Below the pieces are notes generated by a model that saw only the letters and a list, made by a program, of their open reading frames with translations, searched no databases and had not been told where the DNA came from. Source: Nocardioides jiangsuensis (GTDB lineage: Bacteria > Actinomycetota > Actinomycetes > Propionibacteriales > Nocardioidaceae). Taken from it: DNA of 64,000 nt. Position 1 is the first letter of the stretch. Each line of letters opens with the position of its first letter. Shown piece after piece: positions 18,521 through 26,567 of the stretch. A program made the position numbers and the translations under genes. The stretch lies in assembly GCF_019679455.1 (NCBI RefSeq), contig NZ_JAIEZQ010000002.1, positions 1,488,001 to 1,552,000 on the forward strand, in the 5' to 3' direction.

Positions 18521-19275
18521 GCTGCTCCCTCGAGCTGGTAGGTGGTCAGGGTGTGCACGACGCCGGCCAGCAATGCGACGCCCGAGCTGTGGCCCACGGC
18601 GAGCAGCCGCTGCGTGGCCGTGTCGACGTCGCGGCCGGTGCAGACCGCGGTGACGAAGCCGGCGAGCTGCGGGGTGGCGTAACCGTCGGCGGCGTGGTGC
18701 AGCATGCCGCGGGAGACCGGGGTGGTGCGGGTCGCGGTCAGCGCGGCCCGGGTGGCGCCGGCCCAGCCCGCGTGCCGGGGGTCGCCGGTGGCGTGTGCGG
18801 CGACCAGGGCGCCAGCGACGACGTCGTCCCCGGAGGGGGTGAGCCCGGGGCCGGCGCCGAGGAGCGTGGCGGGGTCGAGCCCGTCGTACCGGGGGGCCGG
18901 CAGAGTCACCCCCGGGTCGCCACAGCGGTCGGCCGCGTCCCGGAGCAGGGGGCGCAGGTCGTGCACCGGCGGACGCATCCCCCGGGGGCGGTCCGGGCGC
19001 CACCAGCGGACCGGCCGCCACGCCGCCGTACCCACGCGCAGCACGCCGGCGCCGACGGTGGCGGAGCCGGCGGGGGGCAGGGCCGGGGTGACCAGGCTGT
19101 GGGGCAGCCGCACCGCGTCCGGGGTGCACACGCACAGCACCGGGACCTGTCCGCTGCCGGTGGCGTAGTGCACGCTGAGCCGGGTCCGGGCGACCTCGGT
19201 GAGCGGGGCGGGCGGGCCGTCGAGCAACGCGTCGAGCAGGCACGAGGCCGCGGACGGGAAGTCGGGAGATGGCAC
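18517..19275 (-). CDS. allH: DUF2877 protein, carbamoyltransferase AllH (YlbF) homologue
   Basis: The 252-residue protein carries the DUF2877 hallmark LLGAGPGLTPSGDDVVAGALVA (~130-151) and a C-terminal GHSSGVALLAGVV. In E. coli the matching gene (ylbF, now allH) is the third oxamate carbamoyltransferase subunit. Here it is the first gene of the leftward operon. The GTG start at 19275 lies 6 nt after a TAGGGT box, so the message may be leaderless. It diverges from pucR across 35 nt, which suggests joint control by PucR. Confidence 0.8.
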   Translation of the reverse strand: MPSPDFPSAASCLLDALLDGPPAPLTEVARTRLSVHYATGSGQVPVLCVCTPDAVRLPHSLVTPALPPAGSATVGAGVLRVGTAAWRPVRWWRPDRPRGMRPPVHDLRPLLRDAADRCGDPGVTLPAPRYDGLDPATLLGAGPGLTPSGDDVVAGALVAAHATGDPRHAGWAGATRAALTATRTTPVSRGMLHHAADGYATPQLAGFVTAVCTGRDVDTATQRLLAVGHSSGVALLAGVVHTLTTYQLEGAA

Positions 19276-19281
19276 ACCACG

Positions 19282-19303
19282 ACCCTAGGGACTGGGGTAG
19301 CGT
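19282..19303. promoter_or_regulatory. Divergent, overlapping leaderless promoters of allH and pucR
   Basis: On the minus strand TAGGGT (19287 to 19282) is 6 nt before the allH GTG. On the plus strand TAGCGT (19298-19303) is 7 nt before the pucR ATG. The perfect palindrome CCCTAGGG (19283-19290) lies between. Each promoter's -35 region must fall within the other gene's first codons, so the two polymerases should compete for the same 50 bp. A regulator bound at the palindrome could act on both. Boxes were read by eye. Confidence 0.45.
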
Positions 19304-19310
19304 CCGGAGG

Positions 19311-21023
19311 ATGGTCAATGTTGCCAACGATCCGGCGATGGATGGTCTCGACTTGCCAGCGGGCACCCGTGCGCCGCAGGGCGGGGCAGCTCCCCGCTCG
19401 ATGACCGTGGCCACCATGCTGGCCCTGCCGGCGTTCGCCGGCGCGGAGGTGATCGCGGGCCGGTCCGGGCTGGACCGGGTGGTCCGGAGGGCCAACGTGA
19501 TGGAGGTTCCCGACATCGTCCCCTGGGTCCGGGACGAGGGGCTGCTGCTGACCACCGGCTACCCGCTGCGCGAGGCGACCGGCGGGCTCGCTGCCCTGGT
19601 CGCGGCCCTCGACGAGCGCGGCGTCTCCGCGCTCGCGGTCAAGCTGCACCGCTACCTCGAGCGCCTCCCGGAGCCGATGCTGGCCGAGGCCGACCGGCGC
19701 GGCCTCCCGGTCGTGCTGGTCCCCGACGAGGTCGGCTTCGACGAGGTGCTCACCGAGCTCTACACCAGCGTGGTCAGCGAGCGCGCCTCCCTGCTCGAGC
19801 GCAGCGAGGAGGTGCAGCAGCAGCTCGTCGACATCGTGCTCACCGGCGGCGGCGTGGACGACGTCACCGCCAGCGTGAGCGCGCTCTTCGGTGGGCTGGC
19901 GATGGTCACCACCGCGGACGGCCGGGTGATCAGCGACGTCGGCGCTCCCGAGCAGCGGGCCGCGCTGCGGGAGTCCTCGGTCTTCCACCCCAGCGGCCGC
20001 TTCCGCACGGAGGTGGCGACGGCCGGGGTGCACGTGGTCGACGACGTGCCCGGGTCGCACGCGGTGGTCCACATCAAGGCCGGCCGCATCGACCACGGCC
20101 GGCTCGTCCTGTTCGACCCGGGCCGGGTGATGACCCCCGCGGACCTGACCATCCTCGAACGGGCCGCCACGGTCGCCGCGGTCTCGCTGACCAAGGAGAT
20201 CGCGATCACCGCGGTGGAGAGCAAGTACCGCGGCGACTTCCTGCGGGACGTGCTCGCGGGGCGGGCCGGGGCGCCGGCCGACGTGGTCGCCCACGCCCGG
20301 TCGCTCGGCTGGGACCTCGACCGCCCGGTCGTGGTCCTGGTCGCCGCGCTCGACACCGAGCGCGCGCCCGCGATGTCGCTGGGCTACCGCGGCCCGGTGG
20401 AGGTGGAGCGGTTCACCGCCGCCTGGCGGGGCGTGGTGGGCCGCCAGGACGCCACCGTCCCGGTCGAGGGCTTCGCCGCCGAGGTGGTGGCCCTGCTGCC
20501 GGTGCCCGCCGGCTCCGCCCCGGCGTCGGTGGTGGACCCCACGGTCGCGCACGTCGCCGGCGACGGCGGGGGCGGGCGACGGCCGTTCGCGACCGGGGTG
20601 AGCCGGGTGGTCACCTCGCCGGACCAGCTGCCCGCGGCGTACGAGCAGGCCCGCAAGGCGCTGCACGTCGGCCGCCAGCTGCACGGCCCCCACGCGCTCG
20701 CCCACTTCGACGAGCTCGGCGTGTTCCGGCTGCTCAGCCTGATCGACGACTCCCGGGAGCTCAGCAGCTTCGTCACCGAGACGCTGGGCGACCTGGCGGA
20801 CGGTACGTCGACCGAGGCGGCCGACCTGCGGGAGACGCTCCAGATGCTGCTCGACACCAACCTCAACGTCGCCGAGACCGCGCGCCGGCTGCACTTCCAC
20901 TACAACACGCTGCGTTACCGGATCAGCAAGCTGGAGCGGCTGGTGGGACCGTTCACGACCGACCCGAACCTGCGCCTGGACCTCGCGCTGGCGCTGAGGG
21001 TGGTGGCGATGCGGAACCTCTGA
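19311..21023 (+). CDS. pucR: PucR-family transcriptional regulator
   Basis: PucR regulators control purine and related nitrogen catabolism. The 570-residue protein has an N-terminal PucR domain (MTVATMLALPAFAGAEVIAGRSG, VPWVRDEGLLLTTGYPL), a GGDEF-like CdaR middle region, and a C-terminal helix-turn-helix of the PucR type (LQMLLDTNLNVAETARRLHFHYNTLRYRISKLE, ~520-552). I chose ATG 19311, preceded at 7 nt by TAGCGT, as a leaderless start. ATG 19269 would lie inside the allH promoter, and 19338 is further downstream. As the only regulator in the island, it is the probable sensor of the degraded heterocycle or a product. Confidence 0.85.
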   Translation: MVNVANDPAMDGLDLPAGTRAPQGGAAPRSMTVATMLALPAFAGAEVIAGRSGLDRVVRRANVMEVPDIVPWVRDEGLLLTTGYPLREATGGLAALVAALDERGVSALAVKLHRYLERLPEPMLAEADRRGLPVVLVPDEVGFDEVLTELYTSVVSERASLLERSEEVQQQLVDIVLTGGGVDDVTASVSALFGGLAMVTTADGRVISDVGAPEQRAALRESSVFHPSGRFRTEVATAGVHVVDDVPGSHAVVHIKAGRIDHGRLVLFDPGRVMTPADLTILERAATVAAVSLTKEIAITAVESKYRGDFLRDVLAGRAGAPADVVAHARSLGWDLDRPVVVLVAALDTERAPAMSLGYRGPVEVERFTAAWRGVVGRQDATVPVEGFAAEVVALLPVPAGSAPASVVDPTVAHVAGDGGGGRRPFATGVSRVVTSPDQLPAAYEQARKALHVGRQLHGPHALAHFDELGVFRLLSLIDDSRELSSFVTETLGDLADGTSTEAADLRETLQMLLDTNLNVAETARRLHFHYNTLRYRISKLERLVGPFTTDPNLRLDLALALRVVAMRNL

Positions 21024-21197
21024 GGCGCTTGGCAGATTGTCACAGTGGCCCCCCCGCTGATTCGGCACGTGTTTTCGGGCGCACATGATGCAGGTCACAG
21101 CGGGGCTGGTGCACAGTGTGCTGAGGCTCGCGCGTGCAAGCCGACCAAGGGTGCACCGACCTCGCAACGGGCCGGTGCGTGTGGGCAGGAGACCTGC

Positions 21198-22661
21198 ATG
21201 TCATTTGGATGGAAAGTCGTCTACGGCGGCAAGACGCCGCCGCCCGGGGCCGCCGTAGCCCCCGATGAGCGCCTGTCCTGGGGGAGGACCACCGGCCTGG
21301 GAGCCCAGCACGTCGTGGCCATGTTCGGCGCGACCTTCGTGTTCCCGATCATCATGGGCCTCAACGCCAACCTGGCGATCATGATGAGCGGCATCGCCAC
21401 GATCTGCTTCCTGCTGATCGTCAAGAACCAGGTGCCCAGCTACCTGGGCACGTCCGCGTCGTTCGTCGGCGGTGCCGCCGCCATCTACGCCCAGGGCGGC
21501 GGTCCCGAGGACGTCACCGGCGCGATCCTGGTCGCCGGCGCGGTGCTCGCGCTCGTCGGCGTGGTGATCCACTTCCTCGGCTCGCACGTGGTCAACGCCG
21601 TCCTGCCTCCGGTGGTCACCGGCGCGGTGGTCATGCTGATCGGCTTCAACCTGGCCCCGGTCGCCACCCAGACCTACATGCCCACCGACCCGTGGGTCGC
21701 GCTGCTGACCATGGCCGCGGTGATCCTGATGGCGGTGGGCCTGCGCGGCTTCCTCGGCCGGATCGCGATCTTCCTCGGCCTGATCTTCGGCTACGTGGTC
21801 TCGTTCCTCGCCGACCTGCTGTTCGGCAAGATCACCTCGCCGCTGCCCGGGGCCACCGAGGCCACCGAGCACTGGCGCGTCGACTGGACCAACGTCACCG
21901 GCGCCGAGTGGCTCGGCTTCCCGGGCAAGACCGCCGAGGGGCTCGTCGGCAACCAGCTCGAGGCCGGCAACCTGGCCGCGGTCGGCTGGCACCTGCCGAG
22001 CTTCTCCATCACCTTCAGCCTCCTGGTGCTGCCGGCTGTCATCGCGCTGATCGCCGAGAACGTCGGCCACGTGAAGGCGGTCGCGGAGATGACCCGCGCC
22101 GACCTCGATCCGATGATGGGCCGCGCGATCGCCGCCGACGGAGTCGGCACGATGATCGCCAGCTCCGTGGGCGGCTCGCCCACCACGACGTACGCCGAGA
22201 ACATCGGCGTCATGGCCGCCACCCGGGTCTACTCCACGGCCGCCTACTACGTGGCCGCGGTCGTCGCGATCCTGCTCGGGTTCGTGCCCAAGTTCGGCCA
22301 GATCGTCAACGCCACCCCCGGCGGCGTGCTCGGTGGGATCACGCTCGTGCTCTACGGCATGATCGGCCTGCTCGGCGCCAAGATCTGGATGGAGAACGGC
22401 GTCGACTTCGCCAAGCCGGTGAACCTGGTCCCGATCGCCGCGGGCATCATCCTCGCGATCGGCAACGCGGAGCTGACGATCACCGACTCGTTCTCGCTGA
22501 GCGGCATCGCCCTCGGCACGCTGGTCGCGGTCATCGGCTACCACCTCGCCAACGCCTTCGCGCCGAAGGACCTCGACGAGGGGGCACTGACCGTGGTGGG
22601 CCGTCCCGGGGTGAACGAGGAGGAAGAGATCCCGCCGCACGAGGACCACCGCAAGCACTGA
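21198..22661 (+). CDS. uraA: NCS2-family uracil permease (UraA-like)
   Basis: The 487-residue protein is a proton-driven nucleobase symporter with about 14 membrane segments. It follows UraA rather than the purine permeases: IAENVGHVKAVAEMT (~285) matches the UraA substrate loop with its Glu and His, and the second segment TTTYAENIGVMAATRVYS (~331) is almost identical to UraA. That points to uracil or a close pyrimidine. ATG 21198 follows GCAGGAGA at a good distance; the longer upstream frame from 21045 has no hydrophobic sequence and is rejected. The acidic and His-rich tail (EEEEIPPHEDHRKH) is cytoplasmic. The 174-nt gap after pucR may hold its promoter. Confidence 0.9.
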   Translation: MSFGWKVVYGGKTPPPGAAVAPDERLSWGRTTGLGAQHVVAMFGATFVFPIIMGLNANLAIMMSGIATICFLLIVKNQVPSYLGTSASFVGGAAAIYAQGGGPEDVTGAILVAGAVLALVGVVIHFLGSHVVNAVLPPVVTGAVVMLIGFNLAPVATQTYMPTDPWVALLTMAAVILMAVGLRGFLGRIAIFLGLIFGYVVSFLADLLFGKITSPLPGATEATEHWRVDWTNVTGAEWLGFPGKTAEGLVGNQLEAGNLAAVGWHLPSFSITFSLLVLPAVIALIAENVGHVKAVAEMTRADLDPMMGRAIAADGVGTMIASSVGGSPTTTYAENIGVMAATRVYSTAAYYVAAVVAILLGFVPKFGQIVNATPGGVLGGITLVLYGMIGLLGAKIWMENGVDFAKPVNLVPIAAGIILAIGNAELTITDSFSLSGIALGTLVAVIGYHLANAFAPKDLDEGALTVVGRPGVNEEEEIPPHEDHRKH

Positions 22662-22683
22662 CCGACCCGGCAGAAAGAAGCCC

Positions 22684-23568
22684 GTGAAGCCTTCCCCGTT
22701 CTCCTACCACCGGCCTCGCACCGTCGAGGAGGCCGTCGAGCTGCTCGGCGCGCTCGGGGAGGAGGGGAAGGTCCTCGCGGGAGGGCAGAGCCTGGTCCCG
22801 CTGATGTCGATGAGGCTGGCCGCACCCGCCCACCTCGTCGACGTCAACCACATCCCCGAGCTGGACACCGTCGCGGTCACCGCGGCCGGGGTCCGGGTCG
22901 GCGCGACGGCCCGCCACGCGCGGGTCGAGAAGGACGCGGCGGCGTACGACGCGGCGCCGTTGCTGCGCCAGGGACTGGTCAACGTCGCGCACCCCACCAT
23001 CCGCAACCGGGGTACTACGGTCGGCAGCCTGGTCCACGCCGACCCGTCCGCGGAGATGCCGGCCGTGCTCGCGCTGCTCGGCGGGTCCGTCGAGCTGCGC
23101 AGCACCGCGGGCAGCCGCGAGGTCGCGGCCGCGGACTTCTTCGTCGGGCCGATGGAGTCGGCGCTCCGCCCCGGCGAGCTGGCCGTCGCGGCCACCTTCC
23201 ACCGCCCGCCGCCGCGCAGCGGGTCCGCGTTCGTGGAGCTGGCACGCCGGCACGGCGACTACGCGCTGTGCGGCGTGGCCGCCCTCGTCACCACCGACCA
23301 CGACGGCGCGGTCACCACCGCCCGGGTCGCGCTGATCAGCGTCGGGCCGGTCCCGGTCGTCGTCGACGTCGGCGCCGCCGTGCACGGCACCGGGACGGCG
23401 TTCGACACCGAGCGGCTCGCGGGGCTGCTCGACGCCGCCATCGACCCCGAGGCCGACATCCACGCCACCGCCGAGTACCGCCGCCACCTGGCCCACGTGC
23501 TGGCCGCACGGGCCCTGACCGAGGCGCACGAGCACGCCGGCCCCACCCGAGACGAGAGAGCATCCTGA
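22684..23568 (+). CDS. Molybdenum hydroxylase FAD-binding subunit (CoxM/XdhB type)
   Basis: This is the medium subunit that passes electrons from the iron-sulfur subunit to FAD. The 294-residue protein has the FAD pyrophosphate motifs AGGQSLVPLMSMR (~33) and TIRNRGTTVGSLVHADPSAEMPA (~105), and a C-terminal CO-dehydrogenase-flavoprotein domain. GTG 22684 has AGAAAGAAG just upstream. It follows the permease by 22 nt, and its TGA overlaps the next ATG by one base. The three hydroxylase subunits are contiguous in the order FAD, Fe-S, Mo. Confidence 0.92.
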   Translation: MKPSPFSYHRPRTVEEAVELLGALGEEGKVLAGGQSLVPLMSMRLAAPAHLVDVNHIPELDTVAVTAAGVRVGATARHARVEKDAAAYDAAPLLRQGLVNVAHPTIRNRGTTVGSLVHADPSAEMPAVLALLGGSVELRSTAGSREVAAADFFVGPMESALRPGELAVAATFHRPPPRSGSAFVELARRHGDYALCGVAALVTTDHDGAVTTARVALISVGPVPVVVDVGAAVHGTGTAFDTERLAGLLDAAIDPEADIHATAEYRRHLAHVLAARALTEAHEHAGPTRDERAS

Positions 23569-24062
23569 TGACCACCGAGGCCTTGGTCCGCGTCGCGTTC
23601 ACGGTGAACGGGGCGCCGTACGACCTCGAGGTCCCCGCCCGGCGGCTGCTCTCCGACGCGCTGCGCCACGACCTGCGGCTGACCGGCACCCACGTCGGCT
23701 GCGAGCACGGTGTGTGCGGCGCCTGCACCGTCCTCGTCGACGGCGCGCCCATCCGCTCCTGCCTGGTCTTCGCGGTCAGCCTGGAGGGCGCCGCGATCAC
23801 CACCGTCGAGGGCTGCCGGAACGCCGAGGGCGGGATGGGTCCGGTGCAGCAGGCGTTCCAGGAGTGCCACGCCCTGCAGTGCGGGTTCTGCACCCCGGGG
23901 TTCATCACCACGGTCACCGCCTACCTCGAGGACCATCCCGCCCCCACCGCCGCGGAGGCTCGCGAGGCGATCTCGGGGAACCTGTGCCGGTGCACCGGCT
24001 ACCAGAACATCGTGGCCGCCGTGCAGCGCGCCGCCGAGATCAAGTGGGGGGAGGGAGCGTGA
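23568..24062 (+). CDS. Molybdenum hydroxylase 2Fe-2S subunit (CoxS/XdhC-type small subunit)
   Basis: The 164-residue protein has both iron-sulfur clusters. The plant-ferredoxin-like N-terminal one is GCEHGVCGACTVLVDG (~44-59). The C-terminal four-helix one is QCGFCTPGF (~104) plus CRCTGYQNI (~141). It links the Mo subunit to the FAD subunit. ATG 23568 overlaps the previous stop (TGATG), and its own TGA overlaps the GTG of the large subunit. An in-frame upstream start at 23268 lies inside the FAD subunit gene and is rejected. Confidence 0.95.
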   Translation: MTTEALVRVAFTVNGAPYDLEVPARRLLSDALRHDLRLTGTHVGCEHGVCGACTVLVDGAPIRSCLVFAVSLEGAAITTVEGCRNAEGGMGPVQQAFQECHALQCGFCTPGFITTVTAYLEDHPAPTAAEAREAISGNLCRCTGYQNIVAAVQRAAEIKWGEGA

Positions 24063-26434
24063 CCACCAAGCTGTTCGGCGCCCGGATCAGGCGGAGCGAG
24101 GACCCGCGGCTGGTCACCGGGAACGGCCGCTACCTCGACGACCTCGGCCACGACGCGTACGAGGTGGCGTTCGTCCGCAGCCCGCACGCCCACGCCCGGA
24201 TCCTCGACATCGACGTCTCCGAGGGGGTCGAGGTGGACGGCCTGGTCGCGATCTACACCTACCAGGACCTCGACGGCCGGATGGGCGAGCCGCTGCCGCT
24301 GCTGATCCCGCACCCCACGCTGACCCACGGCCGGACCCAGCACGCCCTGGCGCGCGACGAGGTCAACTACGTCGGCGAGGCCGTCGTGATGGTGGTGGCC
24401 GTCGACCGGTACGTCGCCGAGGACGTCGTCGGCCGGGTCCGGGTCGACTACGAGCCGCTGCCCGCCGTGGTCGGGATCGACGCCGCGCGCGCCGCCGCCG
24501 ACCTCGTGCACCCCGACGTCCCCGGCAACGCGGCGGCGGTGATGGTGCAGGAGTCCGGCGACGCCGAGGCGGCGATCGACGCCGCCCCCCACGTCCTCGA
24601 GCTCGACCTGTCCATCGAGCGCAGCGCCTCCATGCCGATGGAGGGCAAGGGTGTCCTGGCCCGCTGGGACTCCGACGACGAGTCCCTGCTCGTGCACACC
24701 TCCACGCAGACCTCCACCAGCGTGCGGCAGGCGGTGGCGGCCAAGCTCGGCCTCCCGGTGGACCGGGTCGAGGTGGTCACCCCCGACGTGGGCGGCGGGT
24801 TCGGCGTGAAGATCGTGCACCCCTGGCCGGAGGAAGTGCTCGTGCCGTGGGCCGCCGTACGCCTCGGGCACCCGGTGAAGTGGACCGAGGACCGGCGCGA
24901 GCACTTCGTCTCCAGCGCCCACGAGCGCGCGCAGCAGCACCACGTCCGGGTCGGGTACGACGACGAGGGGCGGCTGCACGGGCTGTCCGTGAGGTTCTGG
25001 CACGACAACGGGGCGTACACCCCGTACGGCCTGATCGTCCCGATCATCACCTCCACCCAGCTCCTCGGCCCCTACAAGCCGGGCGCCTACCGGGTGGAGT
25101 TCACCAGCCTCTACACGAACACCGTGATCGTGACGCCGTACCGCGGGGCCGGCCGCCCGCAGGGCTGTTTCGTCATGGAGCGCACGATGGACGCGATCGC
25201 CGACGCGCTCGGGCTCGACCGGGCCGAGGTGCGGCTGCGGAACTTCATCCGTCCCGACGAGATGCCCTACGACCACGGGCTGATCTTCCAGGACGGCCGC
25301 CCGCTGGTCTACGACTCCGGCGACTTCCCCGCCTCGCTGGACAAGCTGACGAAGCTGGTCGGCTGGGACGACTTCGAGGCCTACCGGGCGCAGGCCCGCA
25401 GCGAGGGGCGCCGGGTCGGGATCGGCCTGGCCTGCTACGTCGAGGGCACCGGGGTCGGCCCCTACGAGGGCGGCCACGTCCGGGTCGAGACCGACGGCAC
25501 CGTCGTGGTCTCCACCGGCCTGACCACCCAGGGGCAGGGCCACCAGACCATGCTCGCGCAGATCGTCGCCGACGAGCTCGGCGTGCCCTTCGACCGGATC
25601 CGGGTCACCACGGGGGACACCCGGCGGTTCAAGTACGCGGTGGGCACCTTCGCCTCGCGCACCGCGGTGATGAGCGGCAGTGCGGTGGCGCTCACCGCTC
25701 GCAAGGTGCGCGAGAAGGCGCTGCGGATCGCCGCCCAGGCGCTCGAGGCGTCGGTGGACGACCTCGACATCGTCGACGGCCACGTCGAGGTCAAGGGCTC
25801 ACCCGGCGCGACGATCGACCTCGGTGCGGTCGCGGTGCTGTCCAACCCGCTGCGCTACGCCTTCGACGAGGCCGCCGCCCGGGCCACCCAGTTCGCCACG
25901 CCTGCCGACCCGGACACGCCGCCTGTGGCGCCGGGGGAGGCCCCGGGGCTGGAGGGGACCGACTTCTACTCGCCGCCGCGGTCGACCTTCGCCAACGGCA
26001 TGCACGCGGTGGTCGTGGAGACCGACCCGGACACCGCGGACATCAAGATCCTGCGCTACTGCGTGGTCCACGACTGCGGCACGATCATCAACCCGATGAT
26101 CGTCGAGGGCCAGGTGCACGGCGGCGTCGCCCAGGGCGTCGGCGGCGCGCTCTACGAGCGGATGGAGTACGGCCCCGACGGACAGCTGCTGAACGCGTCG
26201 TTCATGGACTTCCTGATGCCTTACGCCTCCGAGGTCCCCGAGATCGAGATCGACCACCTCGAGACCCCGTCGCCGCTGAACCCGCTCGGGGTCAAGGGCG
26301 CGGGGGAGGCGGGCGTGATCCCCGGCTCGGCCGCGATCGCCTCGGCCATCGAGGACGCCGAGGGGATCCCGATCCGGAGCATGCCGATCTCCCCGAGCGA
26401 GCTGTTCGACCTGCGCTCCCGGCGGTCCGTCTGA
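24059..26434 (+). CDS. Molybdenum hydroxylase catalytic subunit, candidate uracil-type dehydrogenase
   Basis: The 791-residue protein has the aldehyde-oxidase/xanthine-dehydrogenase hammerhead (RRSEDPRLVTGNGRYLDDL) and molybdopterin domains: GGGFGVKI (~245), the active-site loop TPYRGAGRPQGCF (~358), GQGHQTMLAQI (~490), and GVKGAGEAGVIPG (~746) with the catalytic Glu. Genuine CO dehydrogenase has AYRCSFR in the loop; this one has PYRGAGR, so it is a hydroxylase of another substrate. With UraA and a barbiturase in the same run of genes, uracil or thymine C-hydroxylation is the best guess. GTG 24059 overlaps the Fe-S subunit by 4 nt. No XdhC or CoxDEF maturation gene is nearby. Confidence 0.88.
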   Translation: MTTKLFGARIRRSEDPRLVTGNGRYLDDLGHDAYEVAFVRSPHAHARILDIDVSEGVEVDGLVAIYTYQDLDGRMGEPLPLLIPHPTLTHGRTQHALARDEVNYVGEAVVMVVAVDRYVAEDVVGRVRVDYEPLPAVVGIDAARAAADLVHPDVPGNAAAVMVQESGDAEAAIDAAPHVLELDLSIERSASMPMEGKGVLARWDSDDESLLVHTSTQTSTSVRQAVAAKLGLPVDRVEVVTPDVGGGFGVKIVHPWPEEVLVPWAAVRLGHPVKWTEDRREHFVSSAHERAQQHHVRVGYDDEGRLHGLSVRFWHDNGAYTPYGLIVPIITSTQLLGPYKPGAYRVEFTSLYTNTVIVTPYRGAGRPQGCFVMERTMDAIADALGLDRAEVRLRNFIRPDEMPYDHGLIFQDGRPLVYDSGDFPASLDKLTKLVGWDDFEAYRAQARSEGRRVGIGLACYVEGTGVGPYEGGHVRVETDGTVVVSTGLTTQGQGHQTMLAQIVADELGVPFDRIRVTTGDTRRFKYAVGTFASRTAVMSGSAVALTARKVREKALRIAAQALEASVDDLDIVDGHVEVKGSPGATIDLGAVAVLSNPLRYAFDEAAARATQFATPADPDTPPVAPGEAPGLEGTDFYSPPRSTFANGMHAVVVETDPDTADIKILRYCVVHDCGTIINPMIVEGQVHGGVAQGVGGALYERMEYGPDGQLLNASFMDFLMPYASEVPEIEIDHLETPSPLNPLGVKGAGEAGVIPGSAAIASAIEDAEGIPIRSMPISPSELFDLRSRRSV

Positions 26435-26496
26435 CGCGGCCCGCCGTCCTGGCGTGGGTTGCCAACGAACCGGCCGCCGTTGGGCCATTCTCGCCA

Positions 26497-26526
26497 TTGA
26501 GGCGCACCGCGCTGAGTCCCTAGTGT
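26497..26526 (+). promoter_or_regulatory. Probable promoter of the coxG-amidase-hyuAB part
   Basis: TTGAGG (26497-26502), an 18-nt spacer and TAGTGT (26521-26526) sit in the 133-nt gap after the Mo subunit. The predicted leader is about 35 nt with a GTGGAGG site before ATG 26568. This would let the second half of the island be transcribed separately. Confidence 0.45.
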
Positions 26527-26567
26527 CAGGCCATCACGAGCGTGGCCGGCGGAGTTGTGGAGGCACC

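Noticed and set aside
24059-26434. Form I carbon monoxide dehydrogenase large subunit
   Set aside because: The active-site loop is PYRGAGR, not AYRCSFR, and the coxDEF accessory genes are missing.
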